From Sellimonas caecigallum (lineage in GTDB: Bacteria; Bacillota; Clostridia; Lachnospirales; Lachnospiraceae), in NCBI RefSeq assembly GCF_019754295.1, contig NZ_VIRV01000001.1, forward strand, positions 62,001-126,000: a stretch of 64,000 nucleotides of DNA, written 5' to 3'. Below are positions 32,489 through 41,663 of the stretch, piece after piece. The notes below the pieces were generated by a model. It worked only from the letters and a program-made list of their open reading frames with translations, did no database searches and had not been told where the DNA came from. Each line of letters begins with the position of its first letter. The stretch's first letter is position 1. The position numbers and the translations under genes were made by a program.

Positions 32489-33775
32489 CTATTTACATCC
32501 TTCTCCGACCATCATATCAATGATCTCTACATTTGTTTCTTTCATTCCGTCTTTTCCAAGCCGCCCGATATTGCGGATCGTTTCATCCACGCCCTTTGTC
32601 ACAATTCCATCCCCGGCGTAAAACTGCTGGCCGCATTTGTACATATTGTAACCAAGGATTCCCGCTTCCACAGAAGAAGCGATCTTGGCAGCGCAGGACG
32701 CTTTTGCTCCGTCACACACAATTCCAGAGACAATGGCAAGGGCATTGACTACCGTATGCGCGATATCCTCAAATGTCCCACCGTACAAATACGCGATCCC
32801 GGCACCAGCTGCCGCACCGGCGCAGACAGCTCCGCAGTATGCGGACAATCTTCCGATCCCTGTCTTCTGGTGGATTGCTACAAGGTTCGAGAGCGTCAGT
32901 GCGCGGTAAAGTTTCTCCTCGCCCGACTCCAATTCCTTTGCGTATTCAATAACCGGAAGAGAACAGGTCATCCCCTGGTTGCCGCTTCCGGAGTTGATGA
33001 TAACCGGAAGTTCGCAGCCGTTCATTCTTGCATCAGAACCTGCCGCCGCCATAGCCTTTGCGCGGACACGGATATTATCCCCCTCCATCTTCAGAAGGAC
33101 GCTTCCGATATTTGCGCCGTAATCCCCTTTCAGCCCTTCCTGCGCGATTGCTGTGTTGTATCTGATCTGGCGGCCGATCACTTCTCTTACGTCTTCGATA
33201 TCTACCGTGTTGGCAAAGTCAAAAATGTCTCTCATGTTCAGAAGGCTTCTGTCTGTAAGCCCTTCCTCTTTTTCTCCTTCCACTTCCACTTCGTAGAGAA
33301 CCTTCCCATCCTTTTCGATCAGAACGATATTTGTATGATAGTTTGCGATACGGACTTTCGCGTAAGATTCTCCTTTATACACAGTCACTATGATTTCAAA
33401 TGTGATTCCGTGGTCTACGTATTCCACTGAGATGTCCGTATTTTTCAGGAAATCCTTCATCTCCTGGATCTCTTCCTTCGTTACCTGAGCAATGACTTCC
33501 AGCTCTTTCTCCGGCTTTCCGGCGATAATCCCCGCTGTGGCAGCTGCCGGGATTCCCTTTAAGTGATCTGTATTCGGAACAATCACTGATTTCACATTTT
33601 TGATAATACTTCCGCTTGCTCCGATCACAACTTTGTCCGGCACTGCCCCCAGCACTTCCCGCGCTTTTGCGGCCGCATATGCAAGGGCGATCGGTTCTGT
33701 ACATCCCATGGCCGGCACAAGCTCTTCCTTCAAAATCTGTACATATGCCCCGTACTTTTCATCATTTTTTCTCAT
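32489..33775 (-). CDS. L-cysteine desulfidase / serine dehydratase alpha-like (UPF0597, CyuA family)
   Basis: 428 residues with PAMGCTEPIALAYA near residues 21-34, NSGSGNQGMTCSLPV near 263-277 and GAKASCAAKIASSVEAG near 355-371. The three conserved cysteines are those proposed to hold a 4Fe-4S cluster. CyuA relatives convert cysteine to pyruvate, ammonia and sulfide. Earlier annotation of this family as serine ammonia-lyase or UPF0597 exists. It stands between the NUDIX gene and the DUF815 gene on the same strand. Confidence 0.88.
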   Translation of the reverse strand: MRKNDEKYGAYVQILKEELVPAMGCTEPIALAYAAAKAREVLGAVPDKVVIGASGSIIKNVKSVIVPNTDHLKGIPAAATAGIIAGKPEKELEVIAQVTKEEIQEMKDFLKNTDISVEYVDHGITFEIIVTVYKGESYAKVRIANYHTNIVLIEKDGKVLYEVEVEGEKEEGLTDRSLLNMRDIFDFANTVDIEDVREVIGRQIRYNTAIAQEGLKGDYGANIGSVLLKMEGDNIRVRAKAMAAAGSDARMNGCELPVIINSGSGNQGMTCSLPVIEYAKELESGEEKLYRALTLSNLVAIHQKTGIGRLSAYCGAVCAGAAAGAGIAYLYGGTFEDIAHTVVNALAIVSGIVCDGAKASCAAKIASSVEAGILGYNMYKCGQQFYAGDGIVTKGVDETIRNIGRLGKDGMKETNVEIIDMMVGEGCK

Positions 33776-33816
33776 CGTATATCCTCTCCTTACCTTTTTT
33801 CAGCGGAACATACCCG

Positions 33817-35106
33817 CTATTCTTTCCCCAACAAATAATCGATAAACTGCTGCGCTGTGCGCCCGGATTTGCCGCCGTGGGTCATCTCCCACTTGTTTGC
33901 CTGTAAAAGCAGCTCCTCCTCAGGCATATCAATCCCGTTCCTCCTTGCCAGTTCCAGGACAATATTCTGAAATTCCTTTTTCCCAGGTCCCACAAAGAAA
34001 ATAGATACTCCAAACCTTGCCACAAGAGAAAGTTTTTCCTGAACCGTGTCGGATGCGTGAAGGTCGTCCCTTCTGCCCTCTTTATCGCTCCACTGTTCTC
34101 TCACGAGATGTCTGCGGTTCGATGTGGCATAAATCAATACGTTTTCCGGCTTTCTCTCCAGTCCTCCTTCGATGACTGCTTTCAGATACTTATATTCAAT
34201 CTCGAACTCTTCAAATGACAGGTCATCCATATAAATAATGAAACGGTAATTCCGGCTCTTGATCTGGGCAATCACGTCATTCAGATCCTGGAACTGATGT
34301 TTATATACTTCTATCATCCGGAGCCCTTGATCATAGTACTGATTCAGGATTGCCTTGATGGAGGAAGATTTTCCTGTCCCCGCATCACCAAACAGAAGGC
34401 AGTTATTTGCTCTTCTTCTGTTTACAAACGCTTCTGTATTTTCCGTAAGTTTCTGCTTCGGGATTTCATACCCTACCAGATCATCCAGCTTCACATGTGC
34501 AATCTTGGTAATAGGGACGATCCTGGCTCCTTTCTCTGTATGCTCGATACGAAATGCCTTGTGAAGTCCAAACTTACCCACACCGAACTCTTTATAAAAC
34601 TGGGTCATGACATCCTTAAATTGTTCTTTTGTTTCTGTCTTTCCGAGATGGCGGGCCAGTTCGCAGATCCGATCCCGTACTCTTCGATTGTATACATGTC
34701 CATCCTGCTTCGTCCCTGCATAGTCAAGGATCATACCGACTGCAGAGACGCCAAGCTTCTTCTCCATATCCCTCAAGTCATAGTCAAACAATTCTTTCAT
34801 GATAGAGAAATCGTGGAGAGCCACATCATTTATGCTGCCTTCTACCTGACCGCGCATTTCGCAGGCTGTACTGTACGCATTTTCGTCATTTACCAGCAAA
34901 AAAGTCAGATAAGTATGCCACAGATTTCCTTCTAGTCCATGACTTTCCGAAAGCTCGAGGATCTCATTGATACATTCAAAATACAGACCTCTTAAATCCT
35001 CCGGATTGTAAAAATCGCTTCCGGCATGTTCCATCAAAAAAGTCATATCATCCAGTATCCTGCCGTACTCCATATTCCGGTACAGCATCAGTTCATTTGT
35101 CCGCAT
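33817..35106 (-). CDS. DUF815 AAA+ ATPase
   Basis: 429 residues. A helical N-terminal region is followed by a P-loop ATPase domain: Walker A LLFGDAGTGKSSSIKA near residues 235-250, Walker B FIIYMDDLSFEEFE near 288-301, and YATSNRRHLV as sensor 1. This is the DUF815 family, widespread in Clostridia and proteobacteria, with unknown substrate. No functional partner is evident next to it. Confidence 0.9.
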   Translation of the reverse strand: MRTNELMLYRNMEYGRILDDMTFLMEHAGSDFYNPEDLRGLYFECINEILELSESHGLEGNLWHTYLTFLLVNDENAYSTACEMRGQVEGSINDVALHDFSIMKELFDYDLRDMEKKLGVSAVGMILDYAGTKQDGHVYNRRVRDRICELARHLGKTETKEQFKDVMTQFYKEFGVGKFGLHKAFRIEHTEKGARIVPITKIAHVKLDDLVGYEIPKQKLTENTEAFVNRRRANNCLLFGDAGTGKSSSIKAILNQYYDQGLRMIEVYKHQFQDLNDVIAQIKSRNYRFIIYMDDLSFEEFEIEYKYLKAVIEGGLERKPENVLIYATSNRRHLVREQWSDKEGRRDDLHASDTVQEKLSLVARFGVSIFFVGPGKKEFQNIVLELARRNGIDMPEEELLLQANKWEMTHGGKSGRTAQQFIDYLLGKE

Positions 35107-35131
35107 CTTTCTTTCCTCTTTTCCGGTCTTT

Positions 35132-36262
35132 CTAATAGTTTCCGAGTATTTTCAAGCTTTTTGCCTCTTCCCTTAATCCACGGATGGCATTCTTAACTGC
35201 GCCGTCCGCAAGGTTGCCTTCAAAATCCACAAAAAATCTGTATTCCCAAGGTCTGTCTTCCACTGGTCTTGACTCAATCTTTGTCATATTCAGATCGTTG
35301 TATATGAAATGTGAGAGCATCTGATATAATGAACCGCTCTGATGCGGAAGCTCAAAACAAATGCTGATCTTACGTGCCTCTTTGCAGAATATTTTCTGGT
35401 TAGTCACAATGATAAAACGAGTCGAATTGCAGCTGCTGTCATTGACTCTCTCTCTCAGAATCTCCAGGCCGTATACCTCGGCTGCGTAGGCGCTGCAGAT
35501 GGCTGCATGTGTCGGGTCATTTTCCTCGACAACCGTTCTTGCCGCGACAGCAGTATTCGGCACACTGATTTTCTCCATCCCTGCATGGCCATACAGATAC
35601 TTTTCACACTGCATCAGCCCCTGCGGATGAGAATAAACTTTCATGATTTGCTCTTCCTTGCTCCCCGGAAGCCCGGCCAGCACGTGATTGACCGGCAGTA
35701 CAGTCTCCCCTACGATATAGTTTTCAAACTCCACGAGGAGATCATAGACTTCGTTGACTGCCCCCGCTGAAGAATTTTCGATAGGGAGAACCGCAAAATC
35801 TGCCGCTCCATCTTCGATTGCTTCCATAGCTTCTCTCCATGTGTGCACATGGTATCCTCGCACGTCTTCCCCAAAATACTGCTTCATGGCAGCCTGGCTG
35901 TATGCCCCTTCCACACCTTGAAATACAATCCTAACATTTTCTGTGTCCAGTCTGTCAGTCTCAATAAATGGAAGCTTTCCGAGGACTCCATTTTCAGAGA
36001 GTTTCTGATACTGAAGCTTTCTGCTCACGGACATCAACAAAGCAAACAACTCCTGCACACCTTTTTTGTATTCCGGATTCTCAACCTGTTTTGCAGCAGC
36101 TGCCAGCTTCTGCTGTTCTCTTGTCCGGTCGTATACTTTCCTTCCATTTTGTATCTTAAAATCAGCAACTTCGCCGCACACCTTCATCCTCTGCTCATAC
36201 AGACGGATAATCTGTGCATCGATCTCATCCAGTTCGTTACGTAATTCCTCTAACGCTGCCAT
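35132..36262 (-). CDS. pheA: PheA, bifunctional chorismate mutase / prephenate dehydratase
   Basis: 376 residues in three parts: an AroQ-type chorismate mutase (residues 1-90, MAALEELRNELDEIDAQII), prephenate dehydratase (about 108-285, with VFQGVEGAYSQAA and SCNSTRFIIVTN), and an ACT domain with ESRPVEDRPWEYRFFVDFEG that senses phenylalanine. It makes phenylpyruvate from chorismate. It diverges from pyrB, and its leader contains a long hairpin. Confidence 0.97.
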   Translation of the reverse strand: MAALEELRNELDEIDAQIIRLYEQRMKVCGEVADFKIQNGRKVYDRTREQQKLAAAAKQVENPEYKKGVQELFALLMSVSRKLQYQKLSENGVLGKLPFIETDRLDTENVRIVFQGVEGAYSQAAMKQYFGEDVRGYHVHTWREAMEAIEDGAADFAVLPIENSSAGAVNEVYDLLVEFENYIVGETVLPVNHVLAGLPGSKEEQIMKVYSHPQGLMQCEKYLYGHAGMEKISVPNTAVAARTVVEENDPTHAAICSAYAAEVYGLEILRERVNDSSCNSTRFIIVTNQKIFCKEARKISICFELPHQSGSLYQMLSHFIYNDLNMTKIESRPVEDRPWEYRFFVDFEGNLADGAVKNAIRGLREEAKSLKILGNY

Positions 36263-36288
36263 CAGTCCACTCCTTTTTTCAAACTAAT

Positions 36289-36349
36289 GTCGGTACGCAC
36301 GGGACACTACGCCTTATGTGTCAGATCCTACTGTCCCCTGTATACCGAC
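36289..36349. other. Conserved-looking hairpin in the pheA/pyrB divergent region
   Basis: GTCGGTA (36289-36295) pairs with TACCGAC (36343-36349), and inside it GGGACA (36301-36306) pairs with TGTCCC (36332-36337). On the plus strand it is followed by TCTTTTT; on the minus strand it would form the 5' leader of pheA, just downstream of a TATAAT. It may be a regulatory RNA element or terminator. I recognise no known family. Confidence 0.45.
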
Positions 36350-36457
36350 TCTTTTTAGTATTATAATATATTTCAGGGAGAAAATCCAGATTGCCTGTTG
36401 AAAACCAGACTATTTTATTATATGATTAGTAGAGCTAGGAAGCAAGGAGGATGTTTT

Positions 36458-37381
36458 ATGAGACATTTAATGAGCCCGTTGGACTTTTCTGTAGAAGAGC
36501 TGGATCAGCTTTTGGATCTTGCCAATGATATTGAAAAGAACCCGGCGAAATATGCACATGCCTGTGCAGGAAAAAAATTAGCAACATTGTTTTATGAGCC
36601 AAGTACCCGTACCAGATTAAGTCATGAAGCTGCAATGCTGAATCTGGGTGGAAGTGTTCTTGGCTTTTCTTCTGCAGAGTCGAGCTCCGCAGCAAAAGGC
36701 GAAAGTGTGGCCGATACGATCCGTACCGTCTCCTGCTACGCCGATATTGCCGCAATGCGCCATCCAAAGGAAGGTTCCACGATGGTTGCTGCCGCTCACT
36801 CCAGTATACCGATCATCAACGCGGGGGATGGAGGACATCAGCATCCGACCCAAACGCTCACAGACCTTTTGACGATCCGCTCTTTAAAAGGACGTCTTGA
36901 CCATCTCACAATCGGTCTGTGCGGGGATCTGAAATTCGGGCGTACAGTGCACTCTCTCATCCAGGCACTTGTCCGTTATGAAAATATCGAATTTGTTCTG
37001 ATCTCCCCGGAAGAACTTCGTCTTCCAAGCTATATCCGGCACGATGTTCTGAAGCGCAACAATATCCCGTACAAAGAAGTCGTCCGCATGGAAGAAGCTC
37101 TCCCGGATCTGGATATCCTGTATATGACACGTGTCCAGAAAGAACGTTTCTTCAACGAGGAAGACTACGTGCGCATGAAAGATTTCTACATCCTGGACAA
37201 AGCGAAAATGGAACTTGCAAACAAAGATATGCTTGTCCTGCACCCACTGCCGCGTGTCAATGAAATCTCTGTGGAAGTAGATGATGACCCACGCGCCGTG
37301 TATTTTAAACAGGCTAAATACGGCGTCTACGTGCGTATGGCGCTGATCCTGACACTTCTTAATATCTCTGTAGAAGACTGA
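36458..37381 (+). CDS. pyrB: PyrB, aspartate carbamoyltransferase catalytic subunit
   Basis: 307 residues from ATG 36458, preceded by AAGGAGG; the earlier ATG at 36398 adds an unrelated 20-residue extension. Carbamoyl-phosphate site [11 protein letters not shown] near residues 49-59, HPKEGSTMV near 105-113, and [20 protein letters not shown] near 265-284. First committed step of pyrimidine synthesis. It is followed 36 bases later by pyrI, forming the class B-type holoenzyme. Confidence 0.97.
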   Translation: MRHLMSPLDFSVEELDQLLDLANDIEKNPAKYAHACAGKKLATLFYEPSTRTRLSHEAAMLNLGGSVLGFSSAESSSAAKGESVADTIRTVSCYADIAAMRHPKEGSTMVAAAHSSIPIINAGDGGHQHPTQTLTDLLTIRSLKGRLDHLTIGLCGDLKFGRTVHSLIQALVRYENIEFVLISPEELRLPSYIRHDVLKRNNIPYKEVVRMEEALPDLDILYMTRVQKERFFNEEDYVRMKDFYILDKAKMELANKDMLVLHPLPRVNEISVEVDDDPRAVYFKQAKYGVYVRMALILTLLNISVED

Positions 37382-37417
37382 TCTGGTTTTATAGCAAATA
37401 TAAGAAAGGAAACAATT

Positions 37418-37858
37418 ATGGTAAAAAACACATTAAATATAGGACGCATCTCCGAGGGATTTGTCCTGGACCATATCCAGGCCGGAAAAAGTATGGATAT
37501 TTATAAATATCTCCGTCTGGACAAGCTTGACTGCTGTGTCGCCATCATCAAAAATGCCCGCAGCAATAAGATGGGGAAAAAGGATATCATCAAGATTGAA
37601 TGTCCGCTTGAAATGATCGATCTCGATATTCTTGGCTTTATTGATCATAATATTACGATCAACATTATAGAAAATGAAACCGTTGTAAGAAAGAAAGCAC
37701 TTACTCTTCCAAAAGAGATCCGTAATGTCATCCGCTGCAAAAATCCACGCTGCATTACGTCTATCGAGCAGGAGCTGGATCATGTCTTTATTCTCACGGA
37801 TCCGGAGAGAGAAGAATACCGCTGCAAATACTGCGAAGAAAAGTATCAGAGAAAATAG
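37418..37858 (+). CDS. pyrI: PyrI, aspartate carbamoyltransferase regulatory subunit
   Basis: 146 residues. N-terminal allosteric nucleotide-binding domain (GFVLDHIQAGKSMDIYKYL) and a C-terminal zinc domain with CKNPRC and YRCKYCEEKY supplying four cysteines (residues ~109-141). It confers feedback control on PyrB. AAGGAAAC precedes the ATG, and a strong terminator follows. Confidence 0.97.
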   Translation: MVKNTLNIGRISEGFVLDHIQAGKSMDIYKYLRLDKLDCCVAIIKNARSNKMGKKDIIKIECPLEMIDLDILGFIDHNITINIIENETVVRKKALTLPKEIRNVIRCKNPRCITSIEQELDHVFILTDPEREEYRCKYCEEKYQRK

Positions 37859-37867
37859 TTTAATGAA

Positions 37868-37899
37868 AGACGGCACAGTCCAGATGGATTGTGCCGTCT
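37868..37899. terminator. Terminator of pyrBI
   Basis: AGACGGCACA (37868-37877) pairs perfectly with TGTGCCGTCT (37890-37899), followed by CTTGTTT. It lies between convergent pyrI and the cytidylate kinase-like gene and may serve both. Confidence 0.85.
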
Positions 37900-37912
37900 C
37901 TTGTTTATTCTG

Positions 37913-38518
37913 TCATGAGATATGCGCATACATAGATGCCAGCATTGTCACGATCTCTTCGTCCGTAAATTTACTGCTGTCAATGCAGAGATCATACTGT
38001 TCCATATCATTCCACTTCTTGTCTGTATAATAATTGTAAAATATTCTTCTTTGTTTATCCATCTTCTTTATCAGCGCACGCGCTGTCTTCTCATCTGTCT
38101 TCGCACGTTCCACGACTGTCTCTATTCGTTTTTCCAGAGGTGCATAGATATAAACACTTCTGCATTGTCCTTCCAATATATCATTTGCACATCTTCCAAC
38201 GATGACACAATCTTCTTTCTGCGCTATTTCCTGGATAACCTCTTTCTCTGCGGCAAACAGCACGTCGTTTAGTGGGTCATGACGATATTTTGGTTCCATC
38301 TGATACTGGTCATCCACCGGATACCGCCAGGAACTTGCCCTCGTCTCATCGATCTTTACAAGTTCCTCATATGGAATATCTATCCCTCTTTTTTCACTTG
38401 CCAGGAGAATCAACTCTTTGTCATAAAAATGAATTCCAAGTTCCTGGGCCAGTTTTCTCCCTATCCGCCGTCCATTGCTTCCGTACATACGGTTAATGGT
38501 AATAATGCGTTTACTCAT
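37913..38518 (-). CDS. Cytidylate kinase-like family protein
   Basis: 201 residues of the AAA_26/cytidylate kinase-like group. The N-terminus IITINRMYGSNGRRIGRKLA is a variant P-loop, HFYDKELILLASE and CVIVGRCANDIL follow, then a lid-like arginine segment (KKMDKQRRIFYNYYTDKKWN). It is shorter than true Cmk, and the substrate is not established in this family. Likely a single-gene unit upstream of rnpB. Confidence 0.82.
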   Translation of the reverse strand: MSKRIITINRMYGSNGRRIGRKLAQELGIHFYDKELILLASEKRGIDIPYEELVKIDETRASSWRYPVDDQYQMEPKYRHDPLNDVLFAAEKEVIQEIAQKEDCVIVGRCANDILEGQCRSVYIYAPLEKRIETVVERAKTDEKTARALIKKMDKQRRIFYNYYTDKKWNDMEQYDLCIDSSKFTDEEIVTMLASMYAHIS

Positions 38519-38595
38519 ATACTTGCACCTCCTCTGGTTTTCATATTAAAAGCCGTAGATCTCTACCTGTATTTTATCATTTTTTCAATCAAAAA

Positions 38596-38629
38596 GGAAC
38601 CTGAATACAGATTTTTCTGTACTGGTTCC
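38596..38629 (-). terminator. Terminator of rnpB
   Basis: On the minus strand GGAACCAGTACAG pairs with CTGTATTCAGGTTCC, with an AAAA loop, followed by TTTTTG. It lies 33 bases after the RNase P RNA 3' end. Confidence 0.8.
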
Positions 38630-38661
38630 CAAAACATCTGTTTCTTCTCTTTCTATCAGAT

Positions 38662-39011
38662 GGCATGAGCAGGACGGTAAGCCGGGTTATGTCTCGAACA
38701 GTCATCTATCTAGACCCCATGTCGCCACGGGGTTCCATCAACCCACCTAAAACACGACGGGCCGCCGTATCGTTTTCATTCGGTCTTTCTTCGGATGGGG
38801 TTTACATGTGCCCTCCCTGTTACCAGAAAGGCGGTAGTCTCTTACACTGCCTTTCCACCCTTACCGCATAAGCGGCGGTTTATTTCTGTTGCACTATCCT
38901 TGGAGTCGCCTCCACCGGACGTTATCCGGCATCCTGCCCTGTGAAGCCCGGACTTTCCTCGTCTGCTCCCTTTCGGGACTTGCATCCGCGACTGTTTGTC
39001 CTACTTATGCC
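38662..39011 (-). ncRNA. rnpB: RNase P RNA (class A)
   Basis: The minus strand has the universal GAGGAAAGTCCGGGC block (38960-38946), an ACAGAAA element (near 38890) and the 3' end rule sequence. The ends pair as helix P1: GGCATAAGTAGGAC (39011-38998) with GTCCTGCTCATGCC (38675-38662). The P1 ends fix the boundaries at about 350 nt. This ribozyme matures tRNA 5' ends. The promoter's predicted start coincides with 39011. Confidence 0.96.
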
Positions 39012-39017
39012 TGTAAT

Positions 39018-39046
39018 ACCATACCATATCCATGTCTAAATGGCAA
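39018..39046 (-). promoter_or_regulatory. Promoter of rnpB
   Basis: On the minus strand TTGCCA (39046-39041), a 17-base spacer, TATGGT (39023-39018). Start is predicted seven bases on, at the P1 5' end. The -35 box lies inside the last codons of rnhA. Confidence 0.75.
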
Positions 39047-39515
39047 GCCCTTCATCAACAATCCGATCATTTCCATCTGCAGCAGTTGTGGCAAGTATGT
39101 CGCAGCGCTCATTCTGCGGGTGGCCATCGTGCCCTTTTACCCAGATAAAAGTGACGTGATGGTTTTCTTTTGCCGCAAGAAGTCTCTTCCAGAGATCCGT
39201 ATTTTTAACCGGTTCATTCTTTCCTCGTTTCCAGTTTTTTTTGATCCAGCTTTCTATCCAGTGCTGGTTGAATGCGTTGACAACATACTGTGAATCAGAA
39301 TAAACCTCCACCTCGCACGGCCGATTCAGCGCTTCCAGTCCGGCAATGACAGCCATAAGTTCCATCCGGTTATTTGTCGTCTTTACATAACCCTGAGAAA
39401 TCTCCTTCGTGTGCAGTTCCCCTTTTCTATCTGTATATTCCAGAATCACGCCGTATCCTCCCGGTCCGTCCGGGTTGCCCCTCGCCGCACCATCCGTATA
39501 TATTTTTACAAGCAT
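39036..39515 (-). CDS. rnhA: Ribonuclease HI
   Basis: 159 residues, normal length. Active-site carboxylates are in [13 protein letters not shown] (Asp8), [12 protein letters not shown] (Glu52), [11 protein letters not shown] (Asp74) and ERCDILA (Asp near 141). It removes RNA from RNA:DNA hybrids. The start overlaps the sirC-like gene by 10 bases, and the 3' end carries the rnpB promoter. Confidence 0.97.
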   Translation of the reverse strand: MLVKIYTDGAARGNPDGPGGYGVILEYTDRKGELHTKEISQGYVKTTNNRMELMAVIAGLEALNRPCEVEVYSDSQYVVNAFNQHWIESWIKKNWKRGKNEPVKNTDLWKRLLAAKENHHVTFIWVKGHDGHPQNERCDILATTAADGNDRIVDEGLAI

Positions 39516-40003
39516 ATATGTTCCTCCTTTTCATCGCTTTTCCACTGTATCATCTCACGTACTTCCCTGACTTTTCTATGATCTTCCCCATTTCCGGTAA
39601 TTCCGATCACAATGTCTTCCTTTCTCACGACAGATGGAAAGAAGAAATCACAGTCGGAAGCATCGGAGGCATTATTGACTGGAATCCCCCGTTTTCTACA
39701 GAGACGGGCAATCATCGCATTTACTTCCGGTTTGTCAGTTGCCGCGAAGACCATGAACATACTTTTTTCCAGATCCGTCTCTTCAAACTGCTTCTTTTTA
39801 TAATGAACTTGTCCTGTCTTGATCCATGTCCGAAATTGCTCTTCGACACTCCCAGGTATCTTCGGAGCAATGACTTGGATCTTCGCTCCGAAGGACAAAA
39901 GAACCTGGATCCGCCGCTTCGCGACAGATCCGGCCCCGAAAAAAAGAATCTGTCTGTCATCGAGACGGATAAAAACAGGAAATCTGGGATATCTTTCTCT
40001 CAC
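39506..40003 (-). CDS. Precorrin-2 dehydrogenase / sirohydrochlorin ferrochelatase-like (SirC/Met8 type)
   Basis: 165 residues starting at GTG 40003, with GAGGAG about nine bases upstream. NAD-binding motif [20 protein letters not shown] near residues 19-38, [20 protein letters not shown] near 108-127, matching the siroheme-synthase N-terminal domain. It would oxidise precorrin-2 to sirohydrochlorin for siroheme or cobalamin. It is away from other tetrapyrrole genes in this window. Confidence 0.88.
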   Translation of the reverse strand: MRERYPRFPVFIRLDDRQILFFGAGSVAKRRIQVLLSFGAKIQVIAPKIPGSVEEQFRTWIKTGQVHYKKKQFEETDLEKSMFMVFAATDKPEVNAMIARLCRKRGIPVNNASDASDCDFFFPSVVRKEDIVIGITGNGEDHRKVREVREMIQWKSDEKEEHICL

Positions 40004-40119
40004 TTTATTTTCTCCTCTTCATTCACGGCGCTGTTTCTTCCCGGACAGGGGCCGCCGTTTTGATCTGACAGCCCCATTATACCACACCCGCTGCTCTAAA
40101 GTTTATCTTTTTTATACTG

Positions 40120-41592
40120 TCAGATAATGATGCAGACAATTCCTCCGTTGCTGTCGTTTACAATCTTCTGCATTGTATCCTGAAGTTTGACCTGGCATTC
40201 GTCGTTGATCATCGTGATCTTGTTTTTCATTCCATCCATGACAAGTTCCTCTATGGACTTTCCGAAGATATTCGTCTTCCACACGCCCTCTTCGCTCTCT
40301 TTTGCTTCTTTGATATAGCGGATGACATCTTGAGCCTGCTGTTCATTTCCCACGATCGGTGCGATCTCTGTTTCAATATTGGCTTGTATCATATGGATGG
40401 ATGGCGCTTCGGAATGGATCTTTACCCCGTATTTGTTTCCCTGCCGGATGATCTCTGGTTCAGCCATCCGGATTTCCTCTTTGATCGGACTTACGACTCC
40501 ATACCCTTTCATCTTGACACTGTCCATAGCGTCTTTCACATGGGCGTACTCTGTCCGGAGTCCGGACATCTCCTTCATGGATTTTAAAAGTTCATACTCA
40601 TTGCGGATCTGTGTTCCTGTCATTTCGCTGAGCATTTCATAATAAAATTTTTCATAAACCCGTATCTCGATTTTTACACATCCTGTATCCATCTCAATCT
40701 TCTCCACTCGGACGGACTCTATGTACGTAAGTTCCGATTTCGGAATGCCGCCTACAAAATCTCTGATTTCTGTTCGTTCCTCCATCATTCTGCGGATTTC
40801 TCCGATTAACTCAGCCTTGATCTTATGTTCTCTCGGAAGCATTTCCACCCATTTGGGAATGTAGAATTCCAGTTCCGATACCGGGAATTCAAAAAGGATC
40901 GCCTCCATCATCTGATGGATATCCTCCTCTTTCAGCTGCTCACAGTTCACAGGAAGGACTGTCACTTCAAACTTATTCCGTATCTCTTCTGCAGTCTCCA
41001 TCGCTTCCTTTCCATAAGGGCGGGAGGAGTTAACAAGCACGAGGAATGGTTTCCCGATCTCTTTTAGCTCCCTTATCGTCTTCTCCTCCGGATCGCGATA
41101 TGACTCCCTTGGGATTTCTCCGATGGTTCCGTCCGTTGTGACGACAATCCCGATGGTGGCATGGTCGTGAATGACCTTTCTTGTTCCAATCCCCGCCGCT
41201 TTCGTGAACAGGATTTCGTAGTCGAACCACGGTGTTTTTACTTTTCGTTCTTCCCCATCCTCGATATGCCCTTTCGCCCCTTCCGTCATATATCCGACAC
41301 AGTCGATGAGACGTACCTTTACCTTCACATCATCCGACAGAACAAGATCAGCCGCCTCTTTCGGAATAAATTTGGGCTCTGTTGTCATAATTGTCTTCCC
41401 AGACGAGGACTGTGGAAGCTCATCCATCGTTCGCGCCTTTTGATTCTCATCTTCCATATGCGGGATCACAAGAAGATCCATAAATCGTTTGATAAAAGTA
41501 GATTTCCCGGTACGGACAGGCCCTACCACTCCAAGATAGATTTCCCCGTTTGTTCTTGCCTGCATATCATGATAAAGCTGAAAACTTTCCAT
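40120..41592 (-). CDS. spoIVA: SpoIVA, spore coat morphogenetic ATPase
   Basis: 490 residues from ATG 41592 (AGGGGG upstream; the earlier start at 41634 overlaps the promoter). MESFQLYHDMQARTNGEIYL, Walker A GPVRTGKS at residues 24-31, LPQSSSGKTIMTTEPKFIPK and DGTIGEIPRESY are all SpoIVA hallmarks. It polymerises on the forespore to form the coat basement layer. It proves the organism belongs to an endospore-forming lineage and is relevant to the sigK finding. Confidence 0.97.
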   Translation of the reverse strand: MESFQLYHDMQARTNGEIYLGVVGPVRTGKSTFIKRFMDLLVIPHMEDENQKARTMDELPQSSSGKTIMTTEPKFIPKEAADLVLSDDVKVKVRLIDCVGYMTEGAKGHIEDGEERKVKTPWFDYEILFTKAAGIGTRKVIHDHATIGIVVTTDGTIGEIPRESYRDPEEKTIRELKEIGKPFLVLVNSSRPYGKEAMETAEEIRNKFEVTVLPVNCEQLKEEDIHQMMEAILFEFPVSELEFYIPKWVEMLPREHKIKAELIGEIRRMMEERTEIRDFVGGIPKSELTYIESVRVEKIEMDTGCVKIEIRVYEKFYYEMLSEMTGTQIRNEYELLKSMKEMSGLRTEYAHVKDAMDSVKMKGYGVVSPIKEEIRMAEPEIIRQGNKYGVKIHSEAPSIHMIQANIETEIAPIVGNEQQAQDVIRYIKEAKESEEGVWKTNIFGKSIEELVMDGMKNKITMINDECQVKLQDTMQKIVNDSNGGIVCIII

Positions 41593-41623
41593 AATAAAAT
41601 TACCCCCTTGTAATGCTGATACA

Positions 41624-41631
41624 AGTGTATG
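41624..41631 (-). promoter_or_regulatory. Sigma-E-type -10 box of spoIVA
   Basis: The minus strand reads CATACACT, identical to the sigma-E -10 consensus as I recall it (CATACAnT), 31 bases before the ATG. A -35 match is weak (TCTAAAA, about 14 bases upstream). spoIVA is a sigma-E gene in model spore formers. Confidence 0.6.
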
Positions 41632-41663
41632 CATACAAGAGGGCTTTTAGACCTTGGAATCAT

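Noticed and set aside
32324-33430. 368-residue plus-strand frame across the NUDIX and desulfidase-like genes
   Set aside because: It crosses two well-supported minus-strand genes and has no motifs of its own.
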